A stretch of 64,000 bases of DNA from Pirellulales bacterium. Lineage in GTDB: Bacteria > Planctomycetota > Planctomycetia > Pirellulales > Thermoguttaceae. The stretch spans positions 82,362 to 146,361 of the forward strand of contig JAFGRD010000047.1 of the NCBI GenBank assembly GCA_016935315.1. The letters run 5' to 3'. The position numbers and the translations under genes are program-made. Positions within the stretch are counted from its first letter, which is position 1. Each line of letters begins with the position of its first letter. The notes beneath the pieces are model-generated. The model ran no database searches. It worked only from the letters and a program-made list of their open reading frames with translations, and was not told where the DNA came from. Shown piece by piece: positions 55,201-62,850 of this stretch.

Positions 55201-58200
55201 CGAAACCGTCGTCGTTCGCAAAGCCCGCGGCGATCTCCTCCGCCGTGGCGTCGGCCGGATGATACATCACCTCGTTGAGGACGAGGTCTTCGAGGTACGC
55301 CGCCCCATTGGCCGAGCCGAAGCTGGGTGCGGCAAGCAGCGTGAAATCGGTGCCGCCGGTACTCTTCGTGTAGAGTCCGATCGAAACGTTCGTGGGCGAG
55401 GCGCCGAAGTCGACGTGCTCGCGATATCCGCCCGCCGCGCCACCCGCGTTCGAGGAGAGATAAACGTCGTCGCCCAGCTCGCTCAGCGAGAAGGCCGCGC
55501 CGAAGTGGGCGTCTTCGTAAAGAACGAGGTATCCGCCGGGAGCGATCGGCGGCAGCGCGGGGATCTGATACTTCTCGAGCGCCCCCTGGCCCAGGTCGTC
55601 GGTCTTCTCGTCGCTGAGGAACCAGCCGCTGAGGTCGACCGGCACGTCGGAGACGTTGTGCAGCTCGATCGTGTCGACGTAGGGCAGATCGCTGTGGGCA
55701 AGGACCTCGCTGATGATGACCGACCCGGGAGTTACCAGCGAGTCGTCGTAGCCCGGCGTGCCGCCCGGCGCCGCGCTGGCTCGCCAGCCTCCCTTCAAGC
55801 TCCAGAGCTCCGCGGCGCCCTGCGGGTTGCGAATCGTCAGAGAGAAGCCGTCGCCGTCGGTATGTCCATACCAGCCGTCTTCGTATTTGAAGTCGTGAAT
55901 GATCCCGCCGACGGGCGCGTCCAGCCGGATCCTCTCGCCGGCGTTGTCCAGCGAGCCGTCGTACTCGCCCGCGACGATGCCCGTGAACGTGTCGTAGCGC
56001 GTGGCAAAGGCCGCGGCGTCCTTGACCACCATCACGTATTCCCCCGGCCCCAGCGACACGTCGGGAAAGGTGAAGTCGATGCCGTTGCCGAACCGCAAGC
56101 CTGCCAGCGGCAGCGTGTTGGCGTCGGAGATATTCTGGATTTCGATGTACTCGAAGGCGTCGTTGTCGGCATAGCCGGCCGCCTGCTCGGCGGCGGTGGG
56201 CTGGGCCGGGTTGTACATGATCTCGGTGATGCGGAGGTTCGGCGCCAGATCGACGTAGAACGTGGCCTCGTTCAGCGCGCTCCACTCGCCGTTGTGGTAC
56301 ACCCGCGACTTGACGTGCACGCCCGAGGCAAGCGGCATGCCGCCGGCGTACTGGTCGGCCGGATCGGGGACCCCGCCGCCCAGTGGGCGCGGGTCGCTGC
56401 CGTCGGTGGTGTAGTAGACCGTGCCGGCCGGCGCGGCGATCGTCAGCATGTCACCCAGGTCGAATGTCCCGCCGTGCTGGTGCGAGCCGTTGACGCGGAA
56501 CGACGGCGCGTCGACATTGGGGTAGAAACCGGCCGAGCGCATTTGGCTCAGTACGATCGCCGGACGTTGCAGCATGTAGGTGTTGAGGACGTAGTCGCGG
56601 GTGGTCGCCCAATGGGTCTGGGTGTAGGGCGTGGCGCTGGCCTGGTCGCCCCAACGGGCCGACTCCGAGATAATGGCCAACTCGACCTCGTCGGCGAGCG
56701 TTTGGTAGCGGGCAAGGGAAGCCTCGACCGTACCCGGGCCGCCGTTGAACATGTACTTGTGGACCAGATCCGCAAACCGCATGCGGAATTCCGGATTCTG
56801 CCGCAAGGCGGCATAGGGTTCCGCGATGCTGTTGTCTACGCCGGTCGTGTTCGCGTCGAGGTTCGACCAGACGACGATCGCCCCTTCCGAGTCCCAGTTG
56901 AAGGACTTGAATCCGCTGGCGTTGGGCGGGCGGCGGCAGGCCGCGTACCAGTTGTGGTGCGGCCAGTCGCCCGTGCCGCCCCAGAAATTCGAGAACATGT
57001 AGGCGATGTAGTTGTCGACGTCCAGCAGATCGTCGTAGGCGGGATTGTTCGTGCCGTCGGGATTGCTGCCCTGGAGCCGCTGGTACGACTCCATGTCGGC
57101 CACGCCGGCGCGGATCTGGTTGAGCATTGCGTTCCAGGTCGTCGTGTTGCTCTCGCCTACCGGTTCCGCCGAGTTCAGGGCGTCCCACTCCTCCTTCTCG
57201 CCGCCGAAATAGGTCGCCGAGAATGACGACTCGGGACGTTCGACCGGATTGTACAGTCCCCAATAAAGCCCGTTGAGATACAGGTGTACGAACGTCCCGT
57301 GCGGAGCAGGCTCTCCCAGTGCCAGTTGGGTCCGTCGCATGAACTCATCAACAATATACTGCGTGTTGCCCGTGCCCCAGTTGTTCCAGGCGTCGTTGGC
57401 GCCGGCGCGAAGAATCAGCGTGTCGAAGCTCGTGGTCGCGCCGTCGTCGCCGAACATGGGAAATTCCAGCTTGGACGGGCCGTAGTCGCTCTTGAACAGC
57501 AGCCGGAAGGTCTTCTTGCGGGTGAGGTTCATCCCGCGGAAGGCCCCGCCGTAGATCCGCAGCCCGGCGTCCACATGAAACCCGGTCGTGCCGTCGGGCT
57601 CGATCCACTCGACCGAGGTGGGACGCTCCCAAGCGATTCCCTCTCCGCCCGGGTTGCTGTAGATGCCGCTGGCACCGAAGAGGTTGTCATTCTCGGTCAC
57701 AATCGAGAGCGTGGGAATGGAACGCAAGGAGTCGATCAACTGCTCGCTGTACAGCGGGTTGTCGACGACGTCCGGGTCCATCTGGTAATCGGCGCTGGTG
57801 CGGCCCCAGGAAACGGGAAAGCCGGCCGGATCACCCGGTTGACGGATCACGTCGTCGAGGAACAGATAGGTCTGGGTATCGACGTCGGTCGGCGCGTAAC
57901 CGGCCTTCACGGCCACGGCCCGCACGACGGTCGTCGTGCGGATGACAACGGGCGTTGTGTAGAGCGTGCCGTGCGTCTCGCCGGGCTGCGATCCGTCGGT
58001 GGTGTAGTAGATCTCCGCGCCGGGCGTGTCGGTGGCAATCGTCAGGCTGAACGACTCGTCGTAGAACCCGCGGTCGTGCGAAAACCGCGTGTCTTCCACC
58101 CGCAGCCAGTACTCCTCGGTGTTCACGTTGCCCGGCGTCGCGGTGGCAAAGAAATGCTCGCCCAGCCCCAGGTAGCGGGTCTGGACCAGCTCCGGCAGGA

Positions 58201-59788
58201 TGAGGAAGTCGCCGTCGTCGGCCGTGTAGTTCAGGGCATGGATCGCCAGCACGTTGTCGGGCCGCGGCGTGCCGTCGTCGGCGTTGATCAGCAGCAGGTG
58301 CTGCGAGACGTCCACGTTTTCCCACGTCGCGGCCTGCGTCTCGGTCCGCTCGCCGGTGGCGGTGGAGTTCCATACGGGCGAAGCCGGCGCGTTGCGCCGC
58401 GCGATCTCCGTTCCGTTGAGATACACCACATAGCCGTCGTCGTACTTCATCTTCAGCGTCAGCGACTCTAGTTGTGCCGGATCGTCTACCGAGAACGGAA
58501 TGCGGACCAGCAGCGACGCGTTGACGTCCTTCATGACGTCCTGGACGTCCGTCTCGATCAACGACGTGAAGGTCGAGCCGCCGCTGCCGCCGCCAACCGG
58601 CTCGCTGAACACCTCCAGCCCGCCGTGGGCCGTGTCGCCGACCAGGTCGAACGCGTCGGCGTCGAAGGCGGCATGGGCGCCCTGGGCCGCGAACACTTCC
58701 ACCGCGGCCCCGCCGCCGCGCTCGTAGTAGACCAGCCGAGCGCTGTAGGTGCCGGCGGCGGGGATGTCGAACGTGGCGATCGTATCCGCGGTGCCCCGAG
58801 GATCGGGATAGTCCATGTAGAAGCGATGCGTGCCGTTGTCCAGCTCGAAGCTGAACCCGTCGTCGCTGTTGACGCCAAAGGACCACTGGCCCGCCGAGGG
58901 GATCGTGACGTAACCGGTGGCCTCGACGACGAAATCGTTCATCTCCCCGAGGAAGCCGGGGAAATCGACTTCGCCGACCGTGTAATGTCCCTGGCCGCCG
59001 CTGTTGAAGTAATTGATGACGTTGCGGTTCTCCGAATTCACGTAGCTCTGCATGCCCGTGTTCTCGATCACCTGCACCGCCGTATTCAAGTGGCCGACCT
59101 CGACGTTGGCCTTGTAGTTCCATACGGCGAAGCCCGGCACCGTGTCGGCGAAGCCCAAGGCCGTCTCGCCGGCAGCCCACGTGCCGTCGTCGAACGTCAG
59201 GGCGGTCCACGCGCCGGGGTCTCCGTTGGGAACCCGATACGCGGCCGAATCGCCGGAGGCAACAAATTGGGTCGTGTCGATGTTCTGCGCGATGCCGTAG
59301 GAAATGTCGGCCGTCTGGGGCGGGTATTCGTCGTACTCGTGGATCACGGTGCCGCCGGCGTCCAACAGCCCCAGGTATTCGCCGTCGCCTTTGAGGCTGA
59401 AGTTCGTGTGCAACTCGCCGGCCGGGTCGCTGAGGTTCTTGCCCGAGGCAAAGATCACCCGAAACTCCCCCGGCCCCAGCGACATGCCGGGAAAACCCCA
59501 CTCGTTGTTGCTGTCTTTCAGCATCCAGCCGGTCAGGTCGACTGCTTGGCTGCCGGAGTTGTGGATCTCGATCCAGTCGGGACGATCGTCCTGGAAGTCT
59601 TGCAGGCCGCTGTCGTTGATCGCCAGGAATTCGCTGATCAGCACAGCGCCGTCGAGCACCAGCCGCGGCTCGAGCGACTCGAACGTGCGAAGGCTACCAT
59701 GCCCTCGCTGGGATCCGCGACGTGTCTGCTTGCGCCGAGCCGGCGAGCGCACCGGCGACGTTGCCCGTTTTCTGAAATTGCCAAGCAC
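49235..59788 (-). CDS. Giant CotH / lamin-tail / PA14 / dockerin protein with LEPR motif
   Basis: Exported protein of 3517 residues starting at GTG 59788 (AAGGAG upstream). Approximate order: Arg-rich N-terminus with FESLEPRLVL (36-45); lamin-tail domain (~47-160); PA14-like sheet (~240-390); chitobiase-type domain (~585-640); CotH kinase-like domain (~690-1080, with LRIYGGAFRGMNLTRKKTFR and GLYNPVERPE); second chitobiase-type domain (~1115); three more lamin-tail domains (~1181, 1354, 1499); fibronectin III (~1823); PA14 (~2011-2110); cadherin-like (~2180); DUF1349-like (~2400); four Ig-like repeats (~2555, 2662, 2770 and 3113) of period ~107, the third split by a 236-residue insert; a module (~3228-3385); planctomycete-type dockerin (~3387-3447) with NPTDMLLARNN and NATDMLIARNN. 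It is probably a cell-surface or matrix protein. Confidence 0.93.
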   Translation of the reverse strand: MLGNFRKRATSPVRSPARRKQTRRGSQRGHGSLRTFESLEPRLVLDGAVLISEFLAINDSGLQDFQDDRPDWIEIHNSGSQAVDLTGWMLKDSNNEWGFPGMSLGPGEFRVIFASGKNLSDPAGELHTNFSLKGDGEYLGLLDAGGTVIHEYDEYPPQTADISYGIAQNIDTTQFVASGDSAAYRVPNGDPGAWTALTFDDGTWAAGETALGFADTVPGFAVWNYKANVEVGHLNTAVQVIENTGMQSYVNSENRNVINYFNSGGQGHYTVGEVDFPGFLGEMNDFVVEATGYVTIPSAGQWSFGVNSDDGFSFELDNGTHRFYMDYPDPRGTADTIATFDIPAAGTYSARLVYYERGGGAAVEVFAAQGAHAAFDADAFDLVGDTAHGGLEVFSEPVGGGSGGSTFTSLIETDVQDVMKDVNASLLVRIPFSVDDPAQLESLTLKMKYDDGYVVYLNGTEIARRNAPASPVWNSTATGERTETQAATWENVDVSQHLLLINADDGTPRPDNVLAIHALNYTADDGDFLILPELVQTRYLGLGEHFFATATPGNVNTEEYWLRVEDTRFSHDRGFYDESFSLTIATDTPGAEIYYTTDGSQPGETHGTLYTTPVVIRTTTVVRAVAVKAGYAPTDVDTQTYLFLDDVIRQPGDPAGFPVSWGRTSADYQMDPDVVDNPLYSEQLIDSLRSIPTLSIVTENDNLFGASGIYSNPGGEGIAWERPTSVEWIEPDGTTGFHVDAGLRIYGGAFRGMNLTRKKTFRLLFKSDYGPSKLEFPMFGDDGATTSFDTLILRAGANDAWNNWGTGNTQYIVDEFMRRTQLALGEPAPHGTFVHLYLNGLYWGLYNPVERPESSFSATYFGGEKEEWDALNSAEPVGESNTTTWNAMLNQIRAGVADMESYQRLQGSNPDGTNNPAYDDLLDVDNYIAYMFSNFWGGTGDWPHHNWYAACRRPPNASGFKSFNWDSEGAIVVWSNLDANTTGVDNSIAEPYAALRQNPEFRMRFADLVHKYMFNGGPGTVEASLARYQTLADEVELAIISESARWGDQASATPYTQTHWATTRDYVLNTYMLQRPAIVLSQMRSAGFYPNVDAPSFRVNGSHQHGGTFDLGDMLTIAAPAGTVYYTTDGSDPRPLGGGVPDPADQYAGGMPLASGVHVKSRVYHNGEWSALNEATFYVDLAPNLRITEIMYNPAQPTAAEQAAGYADNDAFEYIEIQNISDANTLPLAGLRFGNGIDFTFPDVSLGPGEYVMVVKDAAAFATRYDTFTGIVAGEYDGSLDNAGERIRLDAPVGGIIHDFKYEDGWYGHTDGDGFSLTIRNPQGAAELWSLKGGWRASAAPGGTPGYDDSLVTPGSVIISEVLAHSDLPYVDTIELHNVSDVPVDLSGWFLSDEKTDDLGQGALEKYQIPALPPIAPGGYLVLYEDAHFGAAFSLSELGDDVYLSSNAGGAAGGYREHVDFGASPTNVSIGLYTKSTGGTDFTLLAAPSFGSANGAAYLEDLVLNEVMYHPADATAEEIAAGFANDDGFEFIEIFNRSTTTAYPLTNYYVGNGVGFTFGWYPADGFGREAWTLEPAATATWTATLPAGLETYEVFARWDLLDAEGNQRDLDGQARYRVTHSGGASLVVRDQKPEDDDEGPGYMDPQGWVSLGSYAFDGSGQVVLTRGTDNPDNRTIADQVKFVSASHEVAVDNPVLDSWYTGNGPATIGPGEYLVIVRNYDAFDERYDVAGNGIVVAGAYTANLSNDGEKIKLMRVGAAEPTGYIPYYRIDYVNYNDAAPWPLEPDGQGAAMNRLDAFAYGNDPINWEASTLRGTPGQVNVPIDRTPPSVPDDVDARVTVNPDTITLMWDASTDGETHVDHYVVYRNGDVLAATADTFYDDGDVLPATTYSYQVSAVNRDGYESALSAGVVIMVPGIVSYAVPDETHVEIFFSEPLDPVTAEVLGNYVFTGGTLVDVALLSNGLKVLLTAAEAFVIGNPYSVTVNGVTTLSGNEMSDGQQIAFEYEPRGSGEILWQYWAGIPGTSIDALTGNPNYPDNPTGEDFLTLLEGPVDWAEEYGTRIRGYVHPPTTGEYTFWIAGDDNSQLYLSSDSNPDNAVLIASVPGWTGSRVWTQDPAQQSSSITLAAGQKYYIEVLHKEGNGGDNIAVRWLLPGDEWENPEDPGEPIPGIRLSPYVDDPRPIARDDSYEVGEGGALSVAAAGVLANDTDPLPGPLPLRAELVSGPAHAQSFGLGADGSFEYTPVPGYRGPDSFTYRAFDGMEYGEPATVRIAVVDLVRILSAEVPDSARVELLFSADLDETSAEATANYTVDGGLSVQSASLGADLRTVTLVFSPAMNDNQDYTLTVNNVRDASLAHVITANTHVVFQHTTWTGQDIGAVGAAGSDAEEDGVWTVAGSGADIWGTADAFHYVYQPFSGDGTITARVQSVENTDGWAKAGVMFRETLDAASVHAMTVVTPANGVSFQRRLVTGADSYHTTGAGPTAPYWVRAVREGDTLTSYTSPDGNDWTMVGTDTVAMSQPTIYVGLAVTSHSAGVVCTAVFDNVSLSRPDSEPPTADVVDVAPDPRATSVSQIDIVFSEPVTGLDLGDLSLTRDGGGNLLTGAASIATGNGIIWTLSGLSGLTPFEGTYTLRLTAPGSNIRDAAGNLLAADASDTWQMVIAGPTPEIVAVTPDPRNAPVGQIEIVFSEAVTGFDVGDLSLTRDGGGELLTGAETLTSGNGATWTLGGLQDLTGAGGTYTLALTAAGSGIENGAGEPLAFGTSETWTTDTTPPTADVVDVDPDPRDGAVEEIQIVFSEPVTGLDVGDLSLTRNGGENLLTGAESLTTSDYVTWTLGGLATLTGTGAAATGFVAFNDHVPGADTHANVTSYAANGTTSGLLKDIGTGANTGVTLTVTHQGVNFANAQSPPAAGTDAYAIFNGFVDFSSGDGASLEIEAAGNDHYTHTFAGLDTGVGVTYNFHGTAIRGNTDYANRWTLVTLVGVEAATPDHSSGIGVVTDGLEPNQVAIWTGYNSGAGQGFVAGWTAIDPGDDGQFAVVSTQYTGPTPGVGTGTASGGSKGYGLAGVRLEEVAATGEPGSYRLTLAAVGTGIQDAVANPLAAGATDAWIIGNPDLQPPTADVADVTPDPRDVPVDAVQIVFDKPVTGMDLNDLSLTRDGGADLLTGDEPLTTGDNLTFTLSGLSSLTAAPGTYTLTLSAAGSGIEDSVGNSLAADASDTFVIEGFGQVVARHVFYNNSAFDNHTPGADPADDDAIAPDPARASQPELGKTALLPGETATFQNYTSYARGVNGIMVDIAGLRGALGADDFTFRVGNDNSPGGWAVAPAPISVTVRAGAGQDGSDRVTLIWQDYAVQKQWLQVTVLANLRTGLPENDVFYFGNAVGESGNASVDAKVNPTDMLLARNNPRNFLNPAALDFNCDYNRDARVNATDMLIARNNQTHFLNALRLITVPGAKTGQGKVATVKLDDPLLSDACSQIAPTRLEWIYEFEAAGTSSRPREGADPAKQAVDALLATL

Positions 59789-59986
59789 GACGATTCTCCT
59801 TTGGCCAAACAGAGACCAAACCGATTCCCGGCTGCTGGAAGACAGGTATCAGTGCGGTAGGAATACCCACGGTCGGCCGCCGTATGCGGCAGCCACCGGC
59901 CCAGGAAGGCAACGACCGCAGGCCCCGAGATGTTCGGTGGGACCCGCCTGCTCCGGTGCCAAGCCGGCCATCCTGACTCTTGCGCC

Positions 59987-60015
59987 ATTATGGCCGAACC
60001 CGACCTCGCCTGCAA
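59987..60015 (-). promoter_or_regulatory. Possible promoter of the giant gene
   Basis: Minus strand: TTGCAG, 17-bp spacer, CATAAT (five of six in the -10, three of six in the -35). The predicted transcript start near 59980 leaves a leader of ~190 bases to 59788. Confidence 0.4.
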
Positions 60016-60046
60016 GTGAATCGCGAAGTCTCTACAAGAGACACGG

Positions 60047-60094
60047 GGCCTCCCGTTGGTCGGCCTGGATCATTCACAATGCAAACATCACTAG
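60047..60094 (+). repeat. Family-2 repeat, right half copy c
   Basis: Right half of the family-2 palindrome, from GGCCTCCCGTTGGTCGG to CACTAG; the left half is absent. The stop codon of the second Gfo/Idh gene (60091-60093) lies inside it. Confidence 0.75.
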
Positions 60095-61443
60095 ACCTCG
60101 ATCGCGTACGGCGCCCGTTGGGGGCGGCTCCGCAGTGCACTGGCCTCCTGGTCACCGACGAAATCTTCGCGGACCGGGTCCCACTTCAGCTTGCGTTTCA
60201 GCAGGATGGCCAGGTTGCAGAGGTGGCAAGAGGTCATGGTGCGGTGGTGCGTGAACGGATCGGAGATGGTGAACTTCCGTTGCTTGAGGCAATCGAAGAA
60301 GTGGCGCATGTGGTCGCCTGGCTGCATTCCCAGGTAGAGCTTGACCACTTCCTGGTCGAGCCACTCCTTGTCGGCGCTGGTCAGCGCTTCGATCGGCGCG
60401 CCGGTCAGGCGGCCACGGTTGACGAAGATCTTCCCCTCCTCGCCCTCGAACCAAATCCCGTTATCCGGCCCGTCCCGGACAATCATCTTGTTGCCGTTTT
60501 CATAGGTGCAGGTGATGCGGAACTCGCAGGCCGTGTTGTAGCCGTTGCGCAGTTGCTGCCCGCCGGCGAAGAACTTCACGGGGTCGAAGTCGGCCGGATA
60601 GACGTCGGGGAACGTGGCCTCGCCCTCCACCTCGACGGGGCCGGAATCGGTGTAGCCCAGGCCCCACTGGGCGATGTCGATGTGATGGGCGCCCCAGTCG
60701 GTCATCTTGCCGCCGGAGTACTCCAGCCACCAGCGGAAGTTGCCGTGGCAGCGCTGTGACGTGTAGGGCACCTTGGGCGTCTGGCCGAGCCAGAAATCCC
60801 AATCGAGCTCGGCCGGGGGCTGAGACGGTTCCCAGGGTCCGCCGCGCGGTCCGCCGCCGATCGAGCATGTGGCCGTCAACTTCTTGCCCAACCGCCCGCT
60901 CAGGGCCAGCACCACGGCCTTGAGGAACATCGCCCCGTTCTCGCTGCGCTGCTGTGTGCCGATGTGCATGATCTTGCCGGTCTCCTTGACTACCTTGCAG
61001 ATCTGCTTGCCTTCGTCGATGGTCAGCGTCAGCGGCTTCTGGCACTGCACGTCCTTGCCGGCCTTCAAGGCGTCGATGACGATCTTCGAGTGCCAATGGT
61101 CGGGCGTGCCGATGGTCACCACGTCGACGTCCTTGCGTTCCAGCACCTTGTGGTAGTCGGAATAGACCTGGCACTTGCCGCCGAACCGGCCGTCGCCGGC
61201 GAAGCGCTCGGCGCGGCGGCGATCCACGTCGGCACACGCCACCATGTCGGCGAAACGCGAGGCGCTGTGTCCGTCGCCGCTGCCCATGCCGCCGAGGCCG
61301 ATCGACGCCACGTTCGGCCGGTCGTTCTGGTCCTGGGCCTTGGCGTAGGAGCTGGTCCACGTGTAGGGCGCCAGGACCCCGGCGGCGCCGATGCCTGCCG
61401 ACGTCTTCAAGAAACCACGGCGCGTCGATTTCCCCTTGCTCAT
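60091..61443 (-). CDS. Gfo/Idh/MocA-family oxidoreductase, Tat-exported (second copy)
   Basis: Protein of 450 residues. The start at 61443 has AAGGAG 7-8 bases upstream and gives MSKGKSTRRGFLKTSAGIG, a Tat signal. The Rossmann segment is NVASIGLGGMGSGDGHS with GLGGMG fitting GxGxxG; DVDVVTIGTPDHWHSKIVID is followed by VQCQKPLTLTI, where the usual EKP is QKP with Lys kept. WWLEYSGGKMTDWGAHHIDI, FEGEEGKIFVNRGR and HMRHFFDCLKQRKFTISDP are typical of the Tat-exported planctomycete group. It may oxidise sugars before a DUF1080-type lyase acts (inference). It lies 303 bp upstream of the giant gene on the same strand. Confidence 0.9.
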   Translation of the reverse strand: MSKGKSTRRGFLKTSAGIGAAGVLAPYTWTSSYAKAQDQNDRPNVASIGLGGMGSGDGHSASRFADMVACADVDRRRAERFAGDGRFGGKCQVYSDYHKVLERKDVDVVTIGTPDHWHSKIVIDALKAGKDVQCQKPLTLTIDEGKQICKVVKETGKIMHIGTQQRSENGAMFLKAVVLALSGRLGKKLTATCSIGGGPRGGPWEPSQPPAELDWDFWLGQTPKVPYTSQRCHGNFRWWLEYSGGKMTDWGAHHIDIAQWGLGYTDSGPVEVEGEATFPDVYPADFDPVKFFAGGQQLRNGYNTACEFRITCTYENGNKMIVRDGPDNGIWFEGEEGKIFVNRGRLTGAPIEALTSADKEWLDQEVVKLYLGMQPGDHMRHFFDCLKQRKFTISDPFTHHRTMTSCHLCNLAILLKRKLKWDPVREDFVGDQEASALRSRPQRAPYAIEV

Positions 61444-61826
61444 ACGAGAACTCCTTCTGGTGAGGTGTTGCTTGGAGGGACTGTTCTGGAGGCGGGTCGA
61501 GACACGCGGCGGGCCGGGACCCGGCCGCTGCCCGAGGATTCTGCAATCGCCCTTCAATGTAGCAGGCGGCACGTCTCGATGCCACCATGTCTGCCGGACG
61601 AGCGGACCGGTCCCCGCTGCAAGGTGGCTTAACGGAAGTATTCAATGGGGATGGCAACGCGCCGGCCGCCCAAGAACGTGTGGCGGCTGCTTGTGGAGCT
61701 GGTAGCGGCCAATTATAATCACGATTAGGCAGATTGGTGAATCGAAACCGATTTGCGCGATTTTTACCGCTCGCTGAGCGAGGATCGCAGGCGTTCGAGG
61801 CGGTTTGTATGCAGAGGGTCCTTACC
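61444..61826. other. Divergent region with plus-strand promoter
   Basis: Lies between the divergent second Gfo/Idh gene and the PEP-CTERM gene. It holds a strong plus-strand promoter (61691-61719). No gene is seen. The minus-strand -10 (TATAAT at 61712-61717) lacks a good -35. Confidence 0.55.
61691..61719 (+). promoter_or_regulatory. Promoter with perfect -10 for the PEP-CTERM gene
   Basis: TTGTGG, 17-bp spacer, TATAAT (perfect). Predicted start near 61726, leader of ~100 bases to the start at 61827. Confidence 0.6.
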
Positions 61827-62624
61827 ATGCGGTACAGTCTTTCGTTTTGGCGCTGGGGTGGCTTGCCTCTGTGCGTGTGGGCTTGGTGCATCGTCTTGGG
61901 CCAGGCGGAGACGCTGGTCATCGACGACTTCGCGGACCCGGACCCCGCCGAGCATTTCTTCATTACCGCGACCACCGGCGGGAGCACCTACGCGACGCAA
62001 CATGCCGCACCCGAGAGCCATGTGCTTGGCGGCGAGCGGGAAATCGTGGTTGCCGTCAACGACGCCGATCCTTCCCATCCACCGTTGCCCACCTCGGCCA
62101 GCGGGATCTTCGGCTTCGACGAGGTTTTTGGCATCTCCGTGCTGCAAATCGCCACCAGCCCCGGCCCCGGGGCCACCGTCACCCTGACCTACGACGGCTC
62201 CGACGCGGAGCCGATGTTGGCCGACTTGACCGACGGCGGCACGAACAGGGGCTTCGTGTTGCGCTTCAACAGCTCCGACGGCGGCGACGACAGTTGGCTG
62301 GACGTGCGGATCGCCGCGACGAATCCGGCAGTCGGCACGGCATCGTTGCGGGAACCGCATCTGGTGGCCGACAACAACGGTCCCTTCGACTACTTCCTTC
62401 CTTTCACGGACTTTGACGTGGCGGACGCGGGCTTGTTCTTCCAGCAAGTCGATCAGGTCGTCTTCACGCTCAACGGCGACAATACGCCGAATGCGGACTT
62501 CGAGTTGGACCTCGTCGCCACGATACCAGAGCCTTCAACCGTGGTCCTGGGCGGCTGTGGAGGGATTCTCCTCGTCTTCTGGGGGCTGTTCCGTCGCAAG
62601 CGGCAGACGGCTCCGGGCAGCTAA
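61827..62624 (+). CDS. PEP-CTERM sorted exported protein
   Basis: Protein of 265 residues. A signal peptide (~1-27) is followed by a domain of ~200 residues that starts DDFADPDPAEHFFI and includes VTLTYDGSDAEPM and VDQVVFTLNGDNTPNADFEL, a beta-rich fold. The C-terminus IPEPSTVVLGGCGGILLVF plus a basic end is the PEP-CTERM sorting signal cleaved by exosortase. ATG 61827 has AGAGGG upstream; ATG 61809 is an alternative. No exosortase gene is in the window. The domain resembles part of the next gene's product. The function of the domain is unknown. Confidence 0.87.
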   Translation: MRYSLSFWRWGGLPLCVWAWCIVLGQAETLVIDDFADPDPAEHFFITATTGGSTYATQHAAPESHVLGGEREIVVAVNDADPSHPPLPTSASGIFGFDEVFGISVLQIATSPGPGATVTLTYDGSDAEPMLADLTDGGTNRGFVLRFNSSDGGDDSWLDVRIAATNPAVGTASLREPHLVADNNGPFDYFLPFTDFDVADAGLFFQQVDQVVFTLNGDNTPNADFELDLVATIPEPSTVVLGGCGGILLVFWGLFRRKRQTAPGS

Positions 62625-62728
62625 TCCTGATTTCCGATGATTTCCAACCTGCTGCGATTGCGCCGGCGCGGTCGAACACGACCATGCGGCACGGGCGTCT
62701 CGTGCGTTGGTGGAATGGAGATACTCTG

Positions 62729-62832
62729 TTGTTGATTCTTGCGCACTCAATGCGCGAGGGCGACCAACGGGAGCCCGACTTGTCCGGCCTCCCGTTGGTC
62801 GGCCTGGATCATTCACAATGCAAACATCAATG
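62729..62832. repeat. Family-2 palindromic repeat, copy d (~104 bp, complete)
   Basis: Carries the core stem GACCAACGGGAG/CTCCCGTTGGTC with the outer imperfect arms. The right end reaches the first possible ATG (62830) of the following gene. The sequence is close to copy b over its whole length. Confidence 0.78.
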
Positions 62833-62850
62833 AGTCTGGAGTCTGCATCG

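Noticed and set aside
53378..57226. 1282-residue open frame on the plus strand, antisense to the giant gene
   Set aside because: It is a mirror of the codon bias of the 3517-residue gene (high-GC antisense frame); it has no signal, SD or domain, and the minus-strand protein shows clear domains throughout.
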